Below are positions 51,351-60,730 of a stretch of DNA of 64,000 nucleotides, piece after piece (the stretch's first letter is position 1; the number at the start of each line of letters is the position of its first letter). Below the pieces are notes generated by a model. The model made no database searches. It had not been told where the DNA came from and saw nothing but the letters and a program-made list of their open reading frames with translations. Made by a program: the position numbers and the translations under genes. Source of the stretch: Butyrivibrio hungatei NK4A153 (lineage in GTDB: Bacteria; Bacillota; Clostridia; Lachnospirales; Lachnospiraceae). The stretch is from positions 1 through 64,000 of the forward strand of contig NZ_AUJY01000001.1 of the NCBI RefSeq assembly GCF_000424465.1, read 5' to 3'.

Positions 51351-51659
51351 ATGGCAATAGAGAAAAAAGATTTTTTTAATTTAATGCACTACGAATATGG
51401 CGAGGCGTATTTTGGAAGCTACAAGGGAATGAGGTACAGACTTGCGCGTGAACCGCTTGAAAATGTAAAGTTCGTTCCGGTGGATCAGAGAGGCCCCGCG
51501 ACACTTATGGCAACGGTGTGGCCTGAACCCTACTCATATGCTAAGACTGATAAGAAGCTTATGTTGAGTGAGAATTTTGAAGTGAGCGAAGAAGGCTTTA
51601 CCAAGGCTGTTGAGTGGATAAACGAGCAGTATGAGGCACGTTTTGCGCTGTATAAATAA
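51351..51659 (+). CDS. Conserved small protein, 102 aa
   Basis: A soluble protein with an alpha/beta-like pattern (FFNLMHYEYGEAYFGSYKGM, then MATVWPEPYSYAKT, and a C-terminal helix WINEQYEARF). It starts 6 nt after the DUF6465-like stop, so it is translationally linked. I do not recognise the family. The aromatic-rich composition and compact length suggest a real folded protein. A terminator follows at 51694. Confidence 0.6.
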   Translation: MAIEKKDFFNLMHYEYGEAYFGSYKGMRYRLAREPLENVKFVPVDQRGPATLMATVWPEPYSYAKTDKKLMLSENFEVSEEGFTKAVEWINEQYEARFALYK

Positions 51660-51693
51660 AAAAGCAAAAAAATTTAAAATAAAAAAAGGAATT

Positions 51694-51740
51694 GTGAAAC
51701 TCACGTCGAATAATAAAGATGTGGGTTTCATTTTTGTAGT
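51694..51740 (+). terminator. Terminator before the dgt operon
   Basis: TGAAACTCACGTC pairs (with G-U pairs) with GATGTGGGTTTCA, followed by TTTTTG. Confidence 0.78.
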
Positions 51741-51793
51741 TTCCCATAAAAATATTTGCTACTCAAAAAATTCTAATAGAAAGAAGACGAAAA

Positions 51794-52801
51794 TTGAAAA
51801 TTCGTGAAAAGCTAGAAGAAAGAGAAACACAGATCTTAAGCAAATATGCTACACTCAGCATGAATTCCAAAGGTAGAGAAAAAGCTGAAAAACCGTGTGA
51901 TATAAGGCCCTGTTTCCAAAGAGACAGGGATAGGATTCTTTATTCCAAATCGTTCAGAAGGCTTAAAGATAAGACGCAGGTTTTTCTGGCACCTGACGGA
52001 GATCATTACAGGACCCGTATGACGCATACTCTTGAAGTATCGCAGAATGCGAGAACTATATCTAAAGCTCTTATGCTTAATGAGGATCTCACTGAAGCCA
52101 TAGCACTTGGGCACGATCTTGGACATACGCCGTTTGGGCATGCCGGAGAGAGGGCGCTTGATGCCGTTGTTCCGGGAGGCTTCAGGCACAATGAACAGAG
52201 CCTTAGAATCGTGGAGAAGCTTGAAAATTATGGACAGGGGCTTAACCTCACGAGAGAAGTTAAGGACGGAATCCTTAATCACGAGCTTAATCTTACGCCG
52301 TCGACTCTTGAGGGCAAGGTTGTAAGGCTTTCGGATAAGATAGCGTACATGCATCACGATATGGACGATGCAATCCGCGGCGGAATCATGAAAGAGAGTG
52401 ATGTTCCAAAGGAACTTGCAAAGGTGATCGGCTATACGAACGGAGAGTGGCTTGATACCTTTATACACGATATAATCGCGACAAGCATGGACAAGGACGA
52501 CATTATGATGTCGGAGGAAGTATATGATGCTTTCCTGAAACTTAGGAAGTTCATGTTTGAAAGAGTTTATACCAATCCCGAAGCCAAAGGGCAGGAGGGC
52601 AAGGTAGAAGTCATGATAAAGATTCTTTATCATCATTACCTCGACCACGAGGAGAAACTTCCGGACTATCTGAAAGCCATGATGGCAGCAGGAGAATCCA
52701 AAGAGAGAATTGTATGCGATTATGTTAGTTCCATGACTGACAGATATGCTGTTTCTGTTTTCGAAGAAGTATATGTCCCCCGTTCATGGACGGTACTATA
52801 A
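51794..52801 (+). CDS. dgt: Deoxyguanosinetriphosphate triphosphohydrolase (Dgt, HD domain)
   Basis: Hydrolyses dGTP (and probably other dNTPs) to the nucleoside and triphosphate. It has 335 residues with HD-domain metal ligands in RMTHTLEVSQNARTI (His), ALGHDLGHTPFGHAG (His-Asp) and a later LSDKIAYMHHDMDD (Asp). The N-terminus FRRLKDKTQVFLAPDGDHYR is diagnostic of Dgt. The start is TTG 51794, chosen because the family begins close to this MKIREKLEERE segment; the ribosome site is weak. It is the first gene of the dgt-dnaG-rpoD set, typical of Clostridia. The stop lies 29 nt before dnaG. Confidence 0.92.
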   Translation: MKIREKLEERETQILSKYATLSMNSKGREKAEKPCDIRPCFQRDRDRILYSKSFRRLKDKTQVFLAPDGDHYRTRMTHTLEVSQNARTISKALMLNEDLTEAIALGHDLGHTPFGHAGERALDAVVPGGFRHNEQSLRIVEKLENYGQGLNLTREVKDGILNHELNLTPSTLEGKVVRLSDKIAYMHHDMDDAIRGGIMKESDVPKELAKVIGYTNGEWLDTFIHDIIATSMDKDDIMMSEEVYDAFLKLRKFMFERVYTNPEAKGQEGKVEVMIKILYHHYLDHEEKLPDYLKAMMAAGESKERIVCDYVSSMTDRYAVSVFEEVYVPRSWTVL

Positions 52802-52830
52802 AATAAACCAATATATTCAGGAGACCCAAA

Positions 52831-54609
52831 TTGCGCTACTCAGATGAAATAATAGAAGAGGTGCGCTCCCGCAGTGACATTGTGGACGTGATAGGACAGT
52901 ATGTCCATTTGCAAAAGAAAGGCGCCAACTATTTCGGACTTTGCCCGTTCCACAACGAGAAATCAGGCTCGTTCTCCGTGTCGCCGAATAAACAGATGTA
53001 TTACTGCTTTGGATGCGGAGCAGGCGGGAATGTCATCACTTTTTTGATGAAATATGACAATTTAACTTTCCAGGAAGCGATAAAACAGCTTGCCGAGAGA
53101 GCCGGTGTGAAACTGCCTGATGAAGACAATTCACCCGGAGCAAAGGCTATGCGCGACAAGCGGCAGATTCTTCTTGATATCAATAAGGAAGCTGCCAAGT
53201 ACTATTATTATCAGCTTCGGGGAAAGAGCGGCCAAAAGGGCATGGAGTACTTTAAAAACAGGCAGCTTACGGATGAGACCATGCAGCACTTTGGACTTGG
53301 CTATGCCAATATCTCAAGCAACGACCTTGTGAAACACTTAAAGAGTCTTGGGTATAACGACAGCCAGATAATTGATGCAGGACTTGCTTCCCATGATGAA
53401 AGAATGGGAACTCATGATAAGTTCTGGAACAGAGTAATGTTCCCGATTCAGGACGCATCGCAGAAGGTTATAGGATTCGGCGGGCGTGTTATGGGCGATG
53501 GAAAGCCCAAATATCTAAATTCCCCTGAAACACTTATATTTGATAAGAGCAGAAATCTGTTTGGGCTTAACTATGCCAAGAACGCCAGGGCAGGCTACAT
53601 GATAATCTGCGAGGGTTACATGGATGTCATAGCTATGCACCAGGCGGGATTTAATATGGCCGTAGCTTCGCTCGGAACTGCTTTTACGACGGGACAGGCA
53701 ATGATACTTAAGCGCTACACCGATGAAGTCATTTTGTCTTATGACAGTGACGAAGCAGGAACCAAAGCTGCGCTTCGCGGAATAGGGATTCTGAGAGAAG
53801 CGGGGCTTAAGGGTAAAGTGCTTGACCTTCGGCCACACAAAGATCCCGATGAATTTATTAAGAATGAGGGAAAAGAAGCTTTTGAAGAGCGAATACGAAA
53901 CGCGGAAAACACATTCTTTTTCGAAGTAAGAGTAATGCAGTCGAGATACGATATGTCAGACCCTGAATCAAAGACTGAGTTCCACAGAGCTCTTGCCAAG
54001 AAATTGTGTGAGTTTGAAGAAGCTCTCGAAAGAGAGAATTATATAGAGGCGGTTGCGGCTAAGTACAATATAGCCGTTGACGACTTAAGAAGACTTGTTG
54101 CTCATTACGCTTCACAGGGCGGACTCGTAAGACCTGCCGAGAAGCCAAAGAGTGGTATACAGAAAAAGAACCTTCCCGAGGATGGAGCCCGGAAGAACCA
54201 AAGACTTCTTCTTACATGGCTTACGGATGAGCCGGCTATTTTCCCCAAGGTAAAGAAGTGGATAGTTCCCGCTGACTTTACCGATGAGCTTTACAGAAAT
54301 GTTGCTAATGAGCTCTTTGAGGGAATGGAGCACGGTAATTTTTCGCCGGCAGCCATTTTGGATAGATTTACGGATGAGGAGCAACACAGCAAAGTTGCTG
54401 AGATGTTCAATACAAATCTGGTTGAGATTGAAACAAAGGATCAAAGGAAAAAAGCGTTTAGAGATATCATCTACGGAGTTAAATCCGCAGGATACGAACG
54501 ACAGAAGAGAGAACTTAAGCCTGACGATCCCGAGTTTTTGACCAAGACCATACAGGGCAAAAAGAATCTTGAGAAGCTGGCACATGCCGATATCTCGCCC
54601 GACGATTAA
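52831..54609 (+). CDS. dnaG: DNA primase DnaG
   Basis: Makes RNA primers for replication. The N-terminal zinc ribbon reads CPFHNEKSGSF...YYCFGCGAGG (about 40-65), followed by the RNA-polymerase core, a Toprim domain with ICEGYMDVIAMHQAG (about 260) and SYDSDEAG (about 310), and a C-terminal helicase-binding region. At 592 residues it is the usual length. The start is TTG 52831 with CAGGAG 5-10 nt upstream. The gene is followed by rpoD after 56 nt. Confidence 0.96.
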   Translation: MRYSDEIIEEVRSRSDIVDVIGQYVHLQKKGANYFGLCPFHNEKSGSFSVSPNKQMYYCFGCGAGGNVITFLMKYDNLTFQEAIKQLAERAGVKLPDEDNSPGAKAMRDKRQILLDINKEAAKYYYYQLRGKSGQKGMEYFKNRQLTDETMQHFGLGYANISSNDLVKHLKSLGYNDSQIIDAGLASHDERMGTHDKFWNRVMFPIQDASQKVIGFGGRVMGDGKPKYLNSPETLIFDKSRNLFGLNYAKNARAGYMIICEGYMDVIAMHQAGFNMAVASLGTAFTTGQAMILKRYTDEVILSYDSDEAGTKAALRGIGILREAGLKGKVLDLRPHKDPDEFIKNEGKEAFEERIRNAENTFFFEVRVMQSRYDMSDPESKTEFHRALAKKLCEFEEALERENYIEAVAAKYNIAVDDLRRLVAHYASQGGLVRPAEKPKSGIQKKNLPEDGARKNQRLLLTWLTDEPAIFPKVKKWIVPADFTDELYRNVANELFEGMEHGNFSPAAILDRFTDEEQHSKVAEMFNTNLVEIETKDQRKKAFRDIIYGVKSAGYERQKRELKPDDPEFLTKTIQGKKNLEKLAHADISPDD

Positions 54610-54665
54610 CTACAGGTAATATGCACTGATTCGGAAATACTATAAAACAGAAAAGGAAGAATCAT

Positions 54666-56363
54666 ATGGCAAAAAAAGTTACTGGTACTACGGAAAAAGA
54701 GACAAAGAAGACACTTGTAAAGAAAGTTGCCGAGAAACTTTCCGGTAAGAAAGAGGCAGATAAGAAGGAAACGGCAAAAAAGGGAACAGCTAAAAAAGAA
54801 ACACCCAAAAAGGAAACATCCAAAAAAGAAGCAACAAAGAAAGAAACAACTAAAAAAGAGACAGCTAAGAAAGAAACGGCTAAAAAAGTAACATCAAAAA
54901 AAGAAACAGAAAAGAAGGAAGAGAAGAAAGTGACAAAGATAACAACCAAGAAGCTCTCAGCAAAGGCAACCGTAAAGAAGGAGGATACCTCTGCTAAGAA
55001 GGCAGCAGAAACTATGGAAGAAGAGAAGGAAGCGCCAAAGAAGGCAACAAAGAAGACTCCCAAGAAAGAATCTGCTGATGCAACAAAAGAAACAAAGAAG
55101 AAGGCCGGAAAGAAGGCTGAAGAAGAAAAGGGCGGAAAGTCGGAAGTTCTCGACGATGCTACAAGAGAGCTCTTTACACAGAAGATAAAAGAAATCCTCG
55201 CTCTTGCAAAGAAGAAGAAAAATGTTCTTGAGTATAATGAGATCAACGACTTTTTTGCTGAGCTCAGTTTAAATGAGGAACAGATGGACAATGTCCTTGA
55301 AGTTCTTGAAAACTCGGGCATAGATGTCCTTAGAGTATCTGAAAGCGACGATGATGATATTCCCGACGATGATGATATGATGCTCTCCGAAGAGGACGAG
55401 GTTGATATGGAAAATATCGATCTTTCTGTTCCCGACGGAATCAGTATTGAAGATCCTGTAAGAATGTACCTTAAGGAAATCGGTAAGGTTCCGCTTCTTA
55501 CGGCAGATCAGGAGATCAATCTTGCAAAAGAGATGGAAGCAGGACTTGAAGCTGAGAAGGAACTTGCAGAGAGCAAGGAGAGCGGAACAAAGCTTTCAAA
55601 GGCCAAACTTGATGAGATCGAGATGGCTATCTACAAGGGAAATGAGGCTAAGAAGCGCCTTGCTGAAGCAAACCTTCGTCTTGTTGTAAGTATCGCGAAG
55701 AGATATGTCGGAAGAGGAATGCTTTTCCTTGACCTTATTCAGGAGGGTAACCTCGGACTTATCAAAGCGGTAGAGAAGTTTGATTTCCGTAAGGGATTCA
55801 AGTTCTCAACATATGCTACATGGTGGATCAGACAGGCTATCACAAGAGCTATCGCCGATCAGGCAAGAACTATCCGTATCCCTGTACACATGGTTGAGAC
55901 TATCAACAAGCTCATCCGCGTAAGCCGTCAGCTCCTTCAGGAACTCGGACGTGAGCCTATTCCTGAGGAAGTGGCAAAAGAGATGAACATGCCTGTTGAG
56001 AGAGTCAGAGAAATCCTTAAGATCTCACAGGAGCCTGTATCACTCGAGACACCTATCGGTGAAGAGGAAGACAGCCATCTTGGTGATTTCATTCAGGACG
56101 ACAACGTTCCCGTACCTGCGGATGCAGCTGCATTCACACTTTTGAAGGAACAGCTTGTTGAAGTTCTCGGAACTCTTACAGAGCGTGAGCAGAAGGTTCT
56201 TAGACTCCGTTTCGGTCTTGATGACGGAAGAGCAAGAACTCTTGAAGAAGTAGGAAAAGAATTTAACGTAACCCGTGAGCGTATCAGACAGATTGAGGCA
56301 AAGGCACTCAGAAAGCTTCGCCATCCGAGCCGCAGCCGCAAGCTCAAGGATTACCTTGATTAA
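54666..56363 (+). CDS. rpoD: Primary sigma factor RpoD/SigA with Lys-rich N-terminal tail
   Basis: The housekeeping sigma factor, 565 residues. Conserved regions are 1.2 ([15 protein letters not shown], about 262), 2.1-2.4 ([20 protein letters not shown] to [17 protein letters not shown]), 3, and 4.2 ([20 protein letters not shown]). The first 155 residues are unusual: about twenty KKETxKKE-type repeats, nearly all Lys, Glu, Thr, Ala, resembling histone-H1-like tails, where the usual Firmicute SigA is about 370 residues. Region 1.1-like sequence and an Asp tract ([10 protein letters not shown], about 220) follow. The tail could bind DNA or RNA polymerase, or be a repeat expansion. Its stop overlaps the trmK start by one base (TAATG). 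Confidence 0.96.
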   Translation: MAKKVTGTTEKETKKTLVKKVAEKLSGKKEADKKETAKKGTAKKETPKKETSKKEATKKETTKKETAKKETAKKVTSKKETEKKEEKKVTKITTKKLSAKATVKKEDTSAKKAAETMEEEKEAPKKATKKTPKKESADATKETKKKAGKKAEEEKGGKSEVLDDATRELFTQKIKEILALAKKKKNVLEYNEINDFFAELSLNEEQMDNVLEVLENSGIDVLRVSESDDDDIPDDDDMMLSEEDEVDMENIDLSVPDGISIEDPVRMYLKEIGKVPLLTADQEINLAKEMEAGLEAEKELAESKESGTKLSKAKLDEIEMAIYKGNEAKKRLAEANLRLVVSIAKRYVGRGMLFLDLIQEGNLGLIKAVEKFDFRKGFKFSTYATWWIRQAITRAIADQARTIRIPVHMVETINKLIRVSRQLLQELGREPIPEEVAKEMNMPVERVREILKISQEPVSLETPIGEEEDSHLGDFIQDDNVPVPADAAAFTLLKEQLVEVLGTLTEREQKVLRLRFGLDDGRARTLEEVGKEFNVTRERIRQIEAKALRKLRHPSRSRKLKDYLD

Positions 56364-57202
56364 TGAATATGACTAAAACTATAAATGACACAAATAATGA
56401 CGTGGCGCTCAAGATGTCTGTCCGCTTGAAGGAGATAGCGGAGCTTCTTCGATGTCCCGAAAAGCTCAAAGTGGCAGATGTCGGATGCGATCACGGATAT
56501 GTATCTATATACCTTGTTACACATGGCATTGCAAAAGAGTGCATTGCCATGGATGTAAGAAGCGGCCCGCTTTCCGGTGCTAAGGATAATATCGATGAAT
56601 ACGGACTTTCAGACAGCATAAGGACGCGTCTTTCCGACGGGGTAAAAGAACTTAAGCCGGGCGAAGCCGATGCCCTTGTTATTGCCGGAATGGGAGGAAA
56701 TCTCATGCGCAAGATCCTCGAAGAGGGAAATCCTAAGGAGCTTGGGATAAAGACGGCTGTTTTGCAGCCGCAGTCAGATATAGCAGACTTTAGGCAGTTC
56801 CTTAGGGATAGTGGATTTGTTATAACGGATGAGAGAGTTATCGAAGAGGATGGGAAGTTTTATTTTCCTATGAAGGTTTCGCTTGTTATTACAGAAACTT
56901 CAGCCTCACACGATAATCCGGGCGGCAGTTTTGAAAGTGCTATCTCGCTTATTAAAAAAGTGGCCGAAAATGCAGATAATGAGCAGCTTCTTAGGATATG
57001 CAACAGATACGGAGAGTGCAACATTCTTAACAGGGATAAAACATTGGAGAAATATCTTTTACACGGCAAAAAAGTGTGTGAATCCATATTGAAGAACCTC
57101 GATGAGAAGGAGCACTCCGGCAGGATACAGGAGATAACTACCGAACTTTCCGATATAGATACCGTTTTGAAGGTTATGCAGGAGGAACGCGTATGCCTAT
57201 AA
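56363..57202 (+). CDS. trmK: tRNA (adenine22-N1)-methyltransferase TrmK
   Basis: A SAM-dependent enzyme that methylates N1 of A22 in bacterial tRNAs. The 279 residues show MSVRLKEIAELL near the start, SAM motif VADVGCDHGYVSIYL, IAMDVRSGPL, and the catalytic-region motif VIAGMGGNLMRKIL, all typical of the COG2384/TrmK family. A C-terminal helical part (about 185-279) is usual. ATG 56363 overlaps the rpoD stop (an alternative ATG is at 56369). It overlaps the next gene by 10 nt, indicating a single operon. It commonly follows rpoD in Firmicutes. Confidence 0.9.
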   Translation: MNMTKTINDTNNDVALKMSVRLKEIAELLRCPEKLKVADVGCDHGYVSIYLVTHGIAKECIAMDVRSGPLSGAKDNIDEYGLSDSIRTRLSDGVKELKPGEADALVIAGMGGNLMRKILEEGNPKELGIKTAVLQPQSDIADFRQFLRDSGFVITDERVIEEDGKFYFPMKVSLVITETSASHDNPGGSFESAISLIKKVAENADNEQLLRICNRYGECNILNRDKTLEKYLLHGKKVCESILKNLDEKEHSGRIQEITTELSDIDTVLKVMQEERVCL

Positions 57203-58848
57203 TAACTATCAACAATGTTGCTAAAGAGTACAAAAAAGGCACTAAGTTTGAAGATATAGCTAAAGAGTATCAGTCTGAGTGCAAGTACAGGATCGCGGCA
57301 GTTCTTTTTAACGGTAAGATAAGAGAACTGATGAAGGAAGTAAAAAAGGACGGAGAGGTTTCTTTCCTTACTTACGGAGATAATATAGGTCACAAGACCA
57401 TGAGAAGAACCGCAGTTATGATGTTTGTGAAGGCGATAAGGGACGTTGCGGGCAAGGATGAGGCTTCTGCCGCAAAGATTGAATTCCTTATTTCTAACAG
57501 CTATTACTGCACACTTCATGGTAAGACCGAAGTTACAGATGAGCTTGTAAAAAAGATATCCGACAGATTTCAGGAGCTCATCGATCAGAAGATTCCGATA
57601 ACAAAGAGCGTTTATCCGATCGACGATGCCATCGAACTTTTTAAGAAGATGGGCATGGCGGATAAGGTCGCTTTACTTAAATACAGAAGAAGTTCAGAGA
57701 TCAATATATATAAGCTTGAGGATTTCTATGACTATTTTTATGGTTATATGCTCCCCAACACTTCATATATTGAGAATTATAAGATATCAAGGCGCGATGA
57801 CGGCATTATGCTGACACTTCCTTCACGGATGTGTCCGGATAAGCTTATCATGTCGGAGCCCAGAGAGAAGCTTTTTAATACCATGAAGCTTGCAAGCGAC
57901 TGGGGAAGAATGATGGGAATCGACAATGTCGGTGACCTTAATAACCGTGTTTGCGAGGGCAGGATCAACGAGATGATACTTATTCAGGAATCTCTTCAGG
58001 AGAGAAGAATAGGTGAGATTGCGCAGCGAATCCAGGAGCGCAAGGATGTAAAGTTTGTTATGATCGCAGGCCCGAGTTCATCCGGAAAGACGAGTTTTGC
58101 AAACAGACTCTCAATCCAGCTTAGAACTTACGGACTTAATCCGCATCCCATAAGCCTTGACGATTATTTTGTAAACAGAGAATTTACGCCGCTTAACGAG
58201 GACGGAAGCTACAACTTTGAGTGTCTGGGAGCCATGGATATAGAGAAGTTTAATGCGGATATGTCAGCTCTTTTGCGCGGAGAAGAAATAGAACTTCCCG
58301 AGTTTAATTTCATTACGGGTAAAAGAGAAATGAATGGCAATTTCCTTAAACTTGGAGAGAACGACATTCTTGTTATCGAGGGTATTCACGGCCTTAACGA
58401 GAAGATGTCTTATGCACTTCCCGCAGAGTCCAAGTTTAAGATTTATATCAGTGCGCTCACAACACTCAGCATCGATTCACACAACAGAATTCCCACAACG
58501 GACGGAAGGCTGCTCAGACGAATTGTCAGAGATGCAAGGACAAGGGGCGCTTCGGCAAAGAAGACTATCAGCATGTGGGCGTCTGTTCGTGCAGGTGAAG
58601 AGGAGAATATTTTCCCGTTCCAGGAGGAAGCGGACGAAATGTTTAACTCGGCGCAGATATATGAACTTGCGGTAATCAAGCCTTACGCAGAGCCGCTTCT
58701 TTTCTCCATAGAAAAGGGAGAGCCTGAGTACTATGAGGCAAAGAGACTTCTTAAGTTCCTTGATTACTTTGTAAGTGTAGACAGCTCAATGCTTCCGAGA
58801 AACTCAATATGCAGAGAGTTTGTCGGCGGAAGCTGCTTTAAGGTTTGA
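57193..58848 (+). CDS. TGS-domain nucleoside (uridine) kinase
   Basis: A 551-residue fusion. The N-terminal part (about 1-220) resembles the TGS and second editing-like domains of threonyl-tRNA synthetase (YKKGTKFEDIAKEYQSECKY). The C-terminal part (about 285-500) is a P-loop kinase of the uridine kinase/phosphoribulokinase group with Walker A GPSSSGKTSFANRL (about 293) and ISLDDYFVNRE. Members are annotated as nucleoside kinases of broad specificity in Clostridia; the role of the synthetase-like part is not established. It overlaps trmK by 10 nt and is followed immediately by the epimerase. Confidence 0.87.
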   Translation: MPIITINNVAKEYKKGTKFEDIAKEYQSECKYRIAAVLFNGKIRELMKEVKKDGEVSFLTYGDNIGHKTMRRTAVMMFVKAIRDVAGKDEASAAKIEFLISNSYYCTLHGKTEVTDELVKKISDRFQELIDQKIPITKSVYPIDDAIELFKKMGMADKVALLKYRRSSEINIYKLEDFYDYFYGYMLPNTSYIENYKISRRDDGIMLTLPSRMCPDKLIMSEPREKLFNTMKLASDWGRMMGIDNVGDLNNRVCEGRINEMILIQESLQERRIGEIAQRIQERKDVKFVMIAGPSSSGKTSFANRLSIQLRTYGLNPHPISLDDYFVNREFTPLNEDGSYNFECLGAMDIEKFNADMSALLRGEEIELPEFNFITGKREMNGNFLKLGENDILVIEGIHGLNEKMSYALPAESKFKIYISALTTLSIDSHNRIPTTDGRLLRRIVRDARTRGASAKKTISMWASVRAGEEENIFPFQEEADEMFNSAQIYELAVIKPYAEPLLFSIEKGEPEYYEAKRLLKFLDYFVSVDSSMLPRNSICREFVGGSCFKV

Positions 58849-58853
58849 CGATA

Positions 58854-59903
58854 ATGAAATATTGTAAGGAATATTGGGATGATGTGAGGCTTGTAGCCGG
58901 CAGCATTCCCGAAATAGACAAACTGTATAACAAGAAAATACTTATCACGGGCGCAACAGGGATGCTCTGTTCACCCGTGGTTGACATTATTTCTCTTTTA
59001 AACAGGGAAAAGAACGCAGGCATAGAGCTTACGATTGCAGGAAGAAGTGAGCAAAGATGCAGCGACAGATTTAAAGGCGCGCTTGATGACAGCGATTATA
59101 AGTTTGTGAAGTATGATGCAAACAGCGTAGCTAAGCTTGATGTTAAGGCGGACTACATTATTCACGGTGCAAGTAACGCTGACAACAGAAGGTTTTTGAA
59201 AGAGCCTGTGGAGACTCTTTTGTCCAATATCATAGGACTTAAGGCACTTCTTGATCTGGCGGCCGATAATAAGGGTAGCAGGCTTTTATTTGTTTCTTCC
59301 AGTGAAGTTTACGGAAACAGAGAGCGCTTTTCTTATGCGGTGGATGGCGAGATCGCTGAGGATGAGTACGGATATGTTGATATCTTAAGTTCCAGATCGT
59401 GTTATCCATCGGGGAAGAGAGCGGCTGAGAGTCTGTGTGCAAGCTACATAGACGAGTATGATGTCGATGCCGTTATAGTAAGACCCGGGTACATTTACGG
59501 GCCTACGATTTCTAAGACCGACAGCAGGGCGTCTGCGGCATTTACGCTTGATGCGGCTTCGGGAAGAAATATTGTTATGAAGAGCAAGGGCGAGCAGCTA
59601 AGATCGTACTGCTACATGCTTGACTGTGCCTCGGCTCTTTTAAGTGTCTTGGTAAAAGGAGAATGCGGCGAAGCATACAATATCTCAAACAAAGACTCGA
59701 TCGTCTCCATAAAAGACGTGGCCGAGTGCCTTGCTGAGAAAAGTGGCGTTAAGGTAGTGTTTGAGATACCTTCGGAAGAGGAGAAAAAGAGCTTTAATCC
59801 GATGAAAAATTCGGTTCTTGATGCAACAAAGCTTGAGAGTCTTGGGTGGAAAGCTTATTTCGGACTTGAAGAGGGAATAGAGAGAACACTGAAGTTCTTG
59901 TGA
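58854..59903 (+). CDS. NAD-dependent nucleotide-sugar epimerase/dehydratase
   Basis: An extended short-chain dehydrogenase of about 349 residues with Rossmann motif ILITGATGMLC (GxxGxx), SSSEVYGN with the catalytic Ser/Thr region, and the catalytic YPSGKRAAE (YxxxK). The C-terminal substrate domain ends in GWKAYFGLEEGIERT, as in UDP-sugar epimerases. The substrate is not determinable; UDP-glucuronate or GDP-mannose-type sugars are both possible. ATG 58854 follows AAGG; the frame can extend to TTG 58845 overlapping the kinase stop. It appears to be the last gene of the dgt-led gene run. Confidence 0.85.
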   Translation: MKYCKEYWDDVRLVAGSIPEIDKLYNKKILITGATGMLCSPVVDIISLLNREKNAGIELTIAGRSEQRCSDRFKGALDDSDYKFVKYDANSVAKLDVKADYIIHGASNADNRRFLKEPVETLLSNIIGLKALLDLAADNKGSRLLFVSSSEVYGNRERFSYAVDGEIAEDEYGYVDILSSRSCYPSGKRAAESLCASYIDEYDVDAVIVRPGYIYGPTISKTDSRASAAFTLDAASGRNIVMKSKGEQLRSYCYMLDCASALLSVLVKGECGEAYNISNKDSIVSIKDVAECLAEKSGVKVVFEIPSEEEKKSFNPMKNSVLDATKLESLGWKAYFGLEEGIERTLKFL

Positions 59904-59945
59904 TGACTATATAAAGAAGCTCCGCGAAGATGCGGAGCTTTAATT

Positions 59946-60656
59946 TTATGGAATATCAATATCGCTGACAGGAAGGCATATGCACGAACCGTCGGATTTC
60001 TGTAGGAGAATTCCGTGGTAGTGTCCGGTGGCGTCGAATAATCCGCTTCCGGACATTCCTTCCTCAACTTCGCACATGCAGTAGATGACATCGTGACCGA
60101 TCAACGGATTAAATACCGAGGGAGTGTCGACGATTCCCTGTGATGCCGAATTTGTAAGCGTATCTATTATGAATATTTTTTCTTCACAATCGGGAAGATT
60201 CTTGGAAGGACGCACGCTTTGATAAGAAGGTGAGTCTTTTTTCTTTGCGTTTTTTACTAGTGAGTTATCAACTTCGATGAGAGCGATGTCTTTTACATCA
60301 TCTCTGAAAGTTACCGTGCCTTCGCATGTTACGCCGTCGAAGAAAGTGAGGTTGCAGTTTTCTATGTCGGCAACGTGTGATGCGGTCAGTATCTTTATCT
60401 TTTTACCCGTGATCTCCCAGATGTTACCGCTTCCCATGTAGTCGCCCGATTCAATGCGGACCGACGAGGGGAGAACAGTGTCGTATGCGGCATTTATGTC
60501 TGCGTTTTTTACCGGGATCTCTTTTGTCATATAACGCTTTATCGGCTTGTTATCATCGTGAAAAATCCGGATGAGAAGCGGGATTGCAACGATAATTACA
60601 AGAACCGCGATCGGTATAAAAAAAATTTTTTTATTTTTTAATTTTTCTTGCAACAT
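59946..60656 (-). CDS. Membrane-anchored trypsin-like serine protease
   Basis: A 236-residue protein with a signal-anchor helix (about 10-30) and an extracytoplasmic chymotrypsin-fold domain. The catalytic triad candidates are His in LTASHVAD, Asp in VKDIALIEV and Ser in GMSGSGLFD (GxSGSxL). There is no PDZ domain, so it is a short S1 protease rather than HtrA/DegP. The substrate may be a surface or secreted protein. It is transcribed divergently from the VWA lipoprotein gene, sharing an intergenic region of 74 bp, so the two may be coregulated. It converges on the epimerase gene. Confidence 0.82.
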   Translation of the reverse strand: MLQEKLKNKKIFFIPIAVLVIIVAIPLLIRIFHDDNKPIKRYMTKEIPVKNADINAAYDTVLPSSVRIESGDYMGSGNIWEITGKKIKILTASHVADIENCNLTFFDGVTCEGTVTFRDDVKDIALIEVDNSLVKNAKKKDSPSYQSVRPSKNLPDCEEKIFIIDTLTNSASQGIVDTPSVFNPLIGHDVIYCMCEVEEGMSGSGLFDATGHYHGILLQKSDGSCICLPVSDIDIP

Positions 60657-60730
60657 TTTCCGTTCCTTCGTTGTGTATAAAGTAAAGCAGCCAAATTATT
60701 ATAACAAAAAAGCTGCACGGAGGGAAAATT

